From Prorocentrum cordatum (Eukaryota > Sar > Dinophyceae > Prorocentrales > Prorocentraceae): DNA of 64,000 nucleotides. Where the stretch lies: positions 278,975-342,974 of the forward strand of contig CAUYUJ010009824.1 of NCBI GenBank assembly GCA_963575745.1, read 5' to 3'. Below are positions 57,404-64,000 of the stretch, one piece after another. A program made the translations under genes and the position numbers. Positions within the stretch are counted from its first letter, which is position 1. The number at the start of each line of letters is the position of its first letter. The notes under the pieces were generated by a model. That model had not been told where the DNA came from, searched no databases, and saw only the letters and a program-made list of their open reading frames with translations.

Positions 57404-57639
57404 GAACATATCATCCGCCTGGTAGCGGAACGGTGGCCCGTCGGCCCCAGCGCGGCCGTTTGGCCTCACTTGCCTGACATCAACACGGCATGCTGTTTAG
57501 ACGGGGGTTCCCGTCGCTTGGTCGAGAACCACGTAAACCACGAAAGTTGCAATCGCGATCCGCGTTCTCGCCCGTGAGCAACGCACGTGTGTTTTTGAAC
57601 TACAGACAGCCATCGCGCGCTCACGTGAAACCGCGAGCG

Positions 57640-57725
57640 TATCTTATGCGCTCGTGTCAAGACATGAGCGCATATTATGCGCTTACATAACCAGGCTTAT
57701 TTTTGTTGCGCCTGCTGCGCCCCAG
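57640..57725. repeat. Inverted terminal sequence, right copy
   Basis: Reverse complement of the 46.23-46.33 kb sequence. The two are nearly identical over the outer 75 nt and diverged further in. On the minus strand it reads NKPGYVSA followed by a stop. GCGCTCGTGTCAAGACATGAGCGC at its inner side is an 11-bp hairpin with one wobble pair. Confidence 0.8.
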
Positions 57726-57731
57726 GGAATC

Positions 57732-57776
57732 CTGAGGGGAAAAGCAGGCATATGATTCATGGGTGCCCGTACTTAC
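57732..57776 (-). other. Candidate 45-nt spliceosomal intron on the minus strand
   Basis: Minus strand reads CCAG|GTAAGTACGGG ... CTTTTCCCCTCAG|GATT: a consensus donor, a polypyrimidine tract and a CAG acceptor. The length is a multiple of 3, so the minus-strand frame ending KPGYVSA is open with or without it. It is very short for an intron and unsupported by transcript data. Confidence 0.35.
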
Positions 57777-58469
57777 CTGGAGACGGTTGGATTCAGTCAG
57801 GCCTACGGATGGAATCTGACCACTTCGCGACAACATCTCGGTCTGGCGGTCCGCCGACGACGCCATCGCGACGCCGGGCATCAACGGCGGGATTCCGCCA
57901 AGTCACATTGTCCAACTCAATGGCGCCAAGTCTAACAATGTTCAGTGTAGGCGCGGCCGAGCTGGACGATGTTGGGCCAACGAGTTCTATTTTGACAACA
58001 CTCAGCGGGGCAATTTGCAAAGTCCCAAGCCTGTGCCAAAGGAGTGGTATGAATATGCAGCCGATGCTTCCACATTAAGGGATGGACTGTGCCGGATACC
58101 CCCAACAACCTGCGGGCCCTTATTCCGACACCTTCGGCGGAGGCGCAGCATGCCTCAATATTCACGATGCACGCGGTGTATCAAGCGGGGGCACTTGCAG
58201 GTGGCTCGGATGGGTCATGGGTTCAAGCTTAGAGCGGTGACGTGTCTTGCATGGCATCCAGCGGGGTTGCGCCGAACGACGAACTTGACGAGGTCGACCC
58301 GTGACGTAATCAGGCGCGACAAGTGCCTGTGCTTGCAGGGCAACCCGCTGCATTCGCGCCCATGGGCAGGGCCGCGGCCCCATTTGGCACTCCGCAGAGT
58401 GCTGGGGGCGCAAATGGCCTGCAGGCCAGGCTCACGAGCATCAGAATGGACCCCCGCTTCCACTAAGCC

Positions 58470-58985
58470 TTGCAGGCCGCATCGCCCTCTGCGCCACCAC
58501 GCGCAGTTAAGGGGCAACTTGCCGCTGCGGACCGCGAGGCTGCCCAGAGGGCCGAGAACCCATTGGGGCAGCAGCAGTGGATGTATAGGCAGATGCAAGA
58601 AGCCATGGGGAGCATGAGGCGGGGCGGAATCGATCTTTCGATCGCCGACTGGACTCCGCCCTGGGAGTATGTTCCAGATGCTAATCCATCGCCGGACCAT
58701 CCAAACACGCATGGATACATACCGGTTTTTTTCAGCCATCCGATCTACGATCCGACGGCCGCCGAGCGGCCGGTGGCATCGCAAATGGATTCACCCGTGT
58801 TTCCTGATTACCATGCGCAGACGACGGGTATCTTTCGGGCCGGCATTCGAACCGAAAACCCGCGCGCACTGGCGACAGCAGACGATTTCTATAGGCCCCA
58901 GCTAACACGGGGAGCTGGATGCGAGGCCGGCACCCCTGGCCAGGTGCCCCACTATGGGTATTTGCCAGCCCCCATGGGCCAATAA
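58470..58985 (+). pseudogene. Polyprotein linker upstream of the RING domain
   Basis: 171 residues rich in Pro, Tyr and Gln (DWTPPWEYVPDANPSPDHPN, HYGYLPAPMGQ). A Gln/Arg helix in the next frame follows (LAIHEAQQANLSMQLARQRR, 59037-59294). Low-complexity linker character; no domain. Confidence 0.45.
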
Positions 58986-59256
58986 GTTGGTTCAGAGCTG
59001 GTAGTACGTACATCGATAGGGCAGCTGCGTCCCGAAATGCTGGCAATCCATGAGGCGCAGCAGGCCAACCTGTCAATGCAACTTGCTCGCCAACGGCGTC
59101 ATCAGGAGCGACAGCAACGCCGCGTGATGAACAGTGCGGGGACACCCGCTTCTCCCCCAGCTGCGGGGCAACCCGTAATGAGTCTTTCTGCGGCGGTTTC
59201 GATGGGATCAATGCCTGCGGGGCCACAAGCGGCACCTGCACTCCCACCTAGCCGAT

Positions 59257-59748
59257 ATGGGAGAAACCACGCTTGGGCGGCAGTCGCGCGTTAGGCCATC
59301 ATCAACGCCACCGATCATCAGTGACGGTGATTTCACTAAGTGTGCCTTTTGCCTTGAAGAGTTTGCGTGCCACGACAAGGTGTGGAGGCTTCAATGTGGC
59401 CATCTTTTCCACGCGCAGTGTTCGGACCGCGCAGCACGCGCGCGCGTGGGGAGGCAGCTGGAAGTTGCCCCCGGCGAGGCACCATGTGCCAGTGGCAGAG
59501 GCGTCGGCCTCATCACTGCTGAGTCTTATTATGCCCTTGCCGGGGGGCATAACGCAGCGGATCGATGCGAGGAAATTCTCCGCAGGGCAAATGAACTCAG
59601 AGACCGCCGTGAAGAGCTGAACCGCATCGCGGCTGTGGCAGGCGCTATAGCTAGCGCCTGGACACCAGCTGCATCTGCGGGGCAACCTGCTGCACCTCCA
59701 TTTGTGTGGCCGAACCCAGCAGCAGCGCTGCCAGCTGCAGAAATGTAG
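59257..59748 (+). pseudogene. RING-H2-like zinc finger of the block B polyprotein
   Basis: KCAFCLEEFACHDKVWRLQC followed by GHLFHAQCSDRA gives CxxC ... C-x-H-x2-H-x2-C, the first six ligands of a RING-H2 finger. The final CxxC appears damaged (APCASGRG, with Ser at the last position). After it come a helical segment (CEEILRRANELRDRREELNR) and an Ala/Pro linker containing the hairpin-coded AGQPA. A RING domain inside a retroelement polyprotein is a trait I associate with dinoflagellate copia-like elements. Confidence 0.65.
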
Positions 59749-59776
59749 ATGCCTCTGGTAGCCGGGTCAACAGCAA

Positions 59777-60760
59777 TTGCAGGGGCACCTGCTGCAACGA
59801 CGCCAGCAGAGTTGCCTGCCAATGGAGCACGGCCGAGACGCATTGAGAGAGCCACGAAGGCAAGCTCACATTTGCTTCGCACGCCGCATGGTGGGGCGCG
59901 GGGAAAACCCGCCACGCTCGCGCAGCACTGAAAGCCCAGCGAGCGCACGCAGCGGTGCCAGTGCCATTTCAGAGCGAGACATGCTGCACACGGTGCTGAT
60001 GGTCAACGCAGATGGCCAGATAGCCGTGCGTGCCAACGAAGACACCTTGAAGAACATTTCGCTAATTCAGCAGCGTCCTTTCATGTGCGGCGAGTACCTC
60101 TCTTCATCGATCTTCCAACAGCATCCTACTGCAGAAGAGGGCACCAGGGGGTACATGCACGTCTTAAAATCTATGACGAGGGATCAGCGGGTGCTGAATC
60201 AAAGGCGCCGTAAAGGCATGCACGGCACAACGCTGTCGGGTTTGCCGGGCAATTTCGGTGAACGGCATGAGTTAGCCTTGGCAGCGAACAGCAGAAGCAT
60301 GATTGATGGAATGCTGACTATCTTGCTGGACATTGGCAGCAATATCAAAATCATTGGTTTGGAAATTGCGCACACATTTGAACGAGTTCCACGCTCGCGT
60401 GGACGCGGCGTCAAAAGGCTGAGTCGGACGAAGAGGCCGTGCGTGTCTGGAGTGGGAATGGGAGCCGCCGTTTGCCACGAGTCAACGCATTGCAAATCCG
60501 CTTGCAAATGCGCGGGCGACTCCGCGGGGGCTCCCGCCATTGCCGGGCTAGATACTTACTCAGCCAATGTTGCAGGGGGATCTGGCGTGAATTTACCCGC
60601 TATCTTGCGACCACATGCGTGCCATCCTGATCTTTGAACAGGGGCATGAACGCCTGATCATACCTGGCGCAGACATGCGCAGGCTCCTCCTCGGTAAAGG
60701 CGCCAGGGTGTTGGATTTGATAGAGACACCATCAGGGCATTGGTGATCAAGGTTGATGAG
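59777..60760 (+). pseudogene. Retropepsin-like protease region of block B
   Basis: The frame 59777-60637 contains GMLTILLDIGSNIKIIGLEI, with the D-[IT]-G-[SA] signature (DIGS, about 60325), then LSRTKRPCVSGVGMGAAVCH, and ANVAGGSGVNLPAIL near its end. Another frame from 60615 continues MRAILIFEQGHERLIIPGAD and ends LIETPSGHW, the PSGH tail typical of this family. Broken by frameshift and stop, so inactive. Confidence 0.6.
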
Positions 60761-61285
60761 TACGGGGTAGCAACGGAGGCCGATGGTTCGACAGCTTTCA
60801 CCATCACGGCCAATCATCAGTGCGAGGATACACCCGGGCTCATCAAGGACACCGTAAATGTGAAGCCGATGGCGGGGCAATTTGCGTCCAGCAGCGCGGG
60901 GGCACCCGCCCCCAATGACGCCCGCGCATGCATGGTGTCCCAGGACGCCAGGGGCATCTGTCATTCCATCAACGAGGGGGCGCTGTCATGCGCGATCCAG
61001 TCTATGGTGAACAGCACTCTCAAGACTTGGTATCGCAGGAACACGGTGTTCGGCGGCAAAGCCACGCCCACCGATCAGGACTTCGCTGCGCGGAACTTGC
61101 AGGCGAATGTCTATCAGGCCATCTACGAGGAGGGCAGCAAGCGGGCGCCGCCCAACAACCGCGCGGGGCAGCCCGCCAGTGCGGGGCAACCCGCCGCATG
61201 GAACGACCCTGCCGAGAAGTGCGACATCTTCGAGCAGAGGTCCAGGGGCCCATGGCGCGGGCATTTGGACGCCCCCGTCGCTTGA

Positions 61286-62500
61286 AAAGGGGCGACGGAG
61301 ACGGGCGCGCGCCGCGGCCGTTCGCGCTTGCCCAGACAGGCCGAACATTGCGGTGAAGTCTTCAGGCGCGGGGGCACTTGCATGCTTCTCCCAGGCGCCG
61401 GCTGCGCGCGCCAGGGGCAGCGGCGGACCCGGCTGCGCGGCCGCCGCAGAAAAGGATCGCTCATCTTATCAATATCACCCTCGTGCCTTTGTCATTGAGG
61501 ATATACGAACAGCTTGCGCTGAACTTCGAGCTCGAGGATACATGTGCGACCGTACTGCGCACGCAGATGTTATGACTTCTACTGGTACGCAGCACTTGGG
61601 CGTCTTACTCTCAGGGGTTTACCATCTACTGTGGGTGGCAACGCCCGCTGAGTGGCATGTGCGACTGCCTGGAAAGCGGGCGAGGCCACATTGCCAACGC
61701 ATCCAACACTTCATGATCAAAGTTTGGGCTTTACGTATGTCCATTGTACTTATGGGGCATCCAGGATATTTCTGGAAATTCGGTCCTATTCGCGGTGCGA
61801 TTAAAAATCGTCGGCTTGCAGATCTTGCGAATGCGATGTTGTCACTTTGGTCTGGAGTTCGACCGCTCGGGTCGCTTGCCGAGCGGCTCGCACTTACAGG
61901 TGGCAACCACCTGCGCGCGCATTCCCATCCATCTGTGGAAATGCGCATGCAAAATTCCGGGGAAACCTGCGCCACAAGCAGAGCATGAGTTAGACTGGTA
62001 AGGCCAAGGCGCCCAGTGGGCGGAATGTCGATACACAGAAGTCGTTATCATGTTTGCAAGGCTGACCGATCACATAGATCATCATAAACGCATAGAAGTC
62101 ATATAGTGCTGCGCGCCTCAGCGCACGCACCCGAGTGGATAAAGGAGCTCGGGCCTACGTCCAGTCTCGGGGTGACGATGAACCTTTGCGAAGAAAGCAT
62201 TACACAGGACATCCAGGTTCAAGGGCAACCTATCGGGTGCAATTTCAAACCGCCAGCACCTAGCGGTGCGACGAGCATTCGTACTCGACTGTGCTGGGAG
62301 CTCCCGGCGTCAGTCCTTACCCGGAAGCGAGGGGCTGCGACCGCGCCCGAGGCGGGTTGCGACCGTCGGCGACGATTGTCTCCCCCCCCCCATCGAATGA
62401 GCGTGGCCGTGCGTTACGTCTTATTCCTGAATTTCCGACACGTACTTCGCCAGGTAATGAACAACAACGGACAGCACCACCCACCGATATCTCGATTAAG
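61286..62500. other. Block B interior without a recognisable domain
   Basis: Plus frames include RPHCQRIQHFMIKVWALRMS and GPIRGAIKNRRLADLANAML (61690-61850). They look protein-like but are unplaced and are broken on both sides. Confidence 0.35.
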
Positions 62501-64000
62501 CAGAAAGAGAAGCAGAAAGCTGATAAAGAAGCTGGCTTCAAACCGCGCAAGATACCCAAGGTAGTCTTAGGCGGCAACCACGGTTGCGGCGAGGACCTGA
62601 AGGGCCTCGGGCGTGGAGCACACTACACTGACGTTCCTTTGGACACCGACAGTGACGAAGATGAGGACACTTTCATCGCACGACCAGCGGTTTTACTTGC
62701 GGATGAACATGCTGAGATGTTCTCCATGACCCCAACCTTGTGTTTCGGACGGTCCAACAAGGTAGACGTGCTGAAACTGTGGAGGCAATTGGGAATATCG
62801 CAGTTAGCCTTCAGCCGAGGCCCTATCCCCAGGGGGAACCCTCGACAAATTTTATTACGTTGACTTTGGAAATATGGAAGCCCAGGACGCTGTCGCGCAC
62901 TACTTGGATGCGTGCTTCGTTCATGCTGTTGTACTACAACTTAACTGCAGAACGACTGGACTGCCGTCCTACTTCAATCTTAATGTCAATTATGACACGC
63001 GGTATGAACACACAAGAATATTTTCCACACATCAAGTTGTGTGGAAGGGCTGCCGTACGTCAAGACGACCTCCGACGGTTTTACTTGCGAGCACAACCTG
63101 TGGGTACCACCATGGACACCCTTGGCAAAACGTGAGGGTACTCGCAAAGTCAACATGGACGAATGCATTACGGGCCTTCGTGACTCCCATGGGATATGAA
63201 GAGGGAAACGTACTGAGCTAATGGCCGTCCCCCGTCTTCTGCGAACATTCGGGAGCAAACGGTGCGCGGGTCATCATCATCAACGCGCCTCGGCTCCTAC
63301 CCAGCCGGTAGCGCCACCATGCGGCGGCAGCTGCGTCCGAGGCACCATTCGCCAAACAAGTTGCGCGGCTGTGAGCTCCGAGGCCTTGTTCCAGAGCTGG
63401 GCCAACAGCGGGCGCCAGCAGCCTCGACATCACAGTAGGCAGACATGCCGCTGAACGGGCTGCGGGGCAACCTGCCTCGAGCGGGGCTGGGGGCTCGGAT
63501 GATCGCAGACGGCCACCACACATAATTGCTAGACGGGGGTGGCAGCAAGGAGGGGATCCACTTCTACCACCCTGCGGGTGGCCCTGCTGCTCGCCCATGG
63601 TTTCCATACAGGTTAAGGTTCGATGTGCAAATCAGTCTACAGAATTTACGCAGCCTGAACCCAAATGTGGTAACACGCGAGTTGCGAAAACAACACTTGC
63701 TGTTATTCCTTGCCAGAGATCCTAGGATGAGACTCGCATCAACCAAGGCTGGTCTGGACAGCGCCAGGCCGATTTTGATAAAGCGTGTCTGTGATACATG
63801 TCGGGAGCGCAGGACTTGGAACAAGCCAGGGCGTATCGCCATGCCGTCTACTACACGACCTGGCAAGTAGCGATGAAGCCGAATGCGATCTGATGTGCTA
63901 GAAAAAAGAGCAACATCTATATCAGTGAACCGATCGTTGCATTCGGTATGTTTTTGGAATCGAGGTACCTCATAAATCCGTGACCAGCATCCCAGATGCA

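Larger units (their letters stand above)
58005..63587. repeat. GNRA-type 14-nt hairpin repeats in block B (17 copies)
   Basis: Starts at 58005, 58185, 58335, 59136, 59163, 59677, 59779, 59898, 60524, 60872, 60896, 61163, 61181, 61368, 61957 (degenerate), 63462 and 63574. The consensus is GCGGG-GCAA-CCCGC or GCGGG-GGCA-CCCGC. Stem changes are mostly wobble or compensated, for example GCAGGGGCACCTGC at 59779 and GCGGGGCAATTTGC at 58005 and 60872. Several occur in pairs 4-13 nt apart. Confidence 0.75.
57726..64000 (+). mobile_element. Copia-like retroelement block B, decayed, continues past the window
   Basis: Plus-strand pieces in order: Pro/Tyr-rich linker (58470-58985), RING-H2 finger (59257-59748), retropepsin-like domain (59777-60760), linker with AGQPA insertions (60740-61285), then a region (62500-63230) with NCRTTGLPSYFNLNVNYDTR, FPHIKLCGRAAVRQDDLRRF and MDECITGLRDSHG. 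I recall the last region from dinoflagellate retroelement polyproteins. There are many stops and frameshifts. Seventeen 14-nt hairpins occur here. Confidence 0.6.

Noticed and set aside
1-64000. tRNA, rRNA and snRNA genes
   Set aside because: No T-loop plus acceptor pairing or conserved rRNA/snRNA blocks were seen by eye. A covariance-model scan would be needed to exclude diverged copies.

Overview
The window looks like nuclear DNA of a dinoflagellate. The strongest evidence is six genomic relics of the dinoflagellate trans-spliced leader (core TAGCCATTTTGGCTCAAG), two of them complete 22-mers. Supporting signs are GC-rich repeat-laden sequence, intron-poor unidirectional genes and retroelement families of the dinoflagellate type. 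I cannot name the species. No tRNA, rRNA, CRISPR array or bacterial-type operon was seen.

Layout. 1-5.7 kb is low-complexity DNA (GAT, GTT, G-rich, GT and CTC tracts) with three short terminal-inverted-repeat elements of 132-139 bp. 5.75-8.0 kb is a 5'-truncated, decayed LINE (reverse transcriptase). 9.79-16.37 kb is a nearly full-length LINE: spliced-leader relic, ORF1 with a zinc ribbon and coiled coil, then ORF2 with endonuclease, reverse transcriptase, zinc knuckle, RNase H and C-terminal Cys motifs. It is broken by several frameshifts and one nonsense codon and lies between CTC tracts. 18-20 kb is repeats and a perfect hairpin. 20.0-22.3 kb is a Helitron Rep (HUH) remnant. 25.1-26.7, 30.7-34.4 and 39.4-40.1 kb are built from one CCAAGAGGC-type repeat family. 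27.3-29.3 kb is a fragmented Cys-rich repeat ORF. 35.7-37.2 kb are minisatellites. 38.8-39.4 kb is a degenerate AT-rich array.

41.2-46.3 kb and 57.7-64.0 kb are two decayed retroelement blocks, judged Ty1/copia-like from family features recalled for dinoflagellates. The first keeps gag and a zinc knuckle. The second keeps a RING-H2 finger, a retropepsin-like DIGS motif and a downstream conserved region that runs off the window. Both are studded with a 14-nt GNRA-type hairpin that is found nowhere else in the window. Between them, at 46.3-57.6 kb, lie the best genes: three intact unidirectional single-exon genes of unknown function (47.1-51.5 kb), two carrying leader relics, and a transposase-like gene with a single frameshift (52.9-54.9 kb). 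A 72-bp minisatellite follows. Inverted copies of one roughly 75-bp terminal sequence bracket this central segment.

Most of the DNA is therefore retroposition debris. Spliced mRNAs, including at least one LINE transcript, appear to have been reinserted with their leaders, often next to polypyrimidine tracts that could supply a new trans-splice acceptor.
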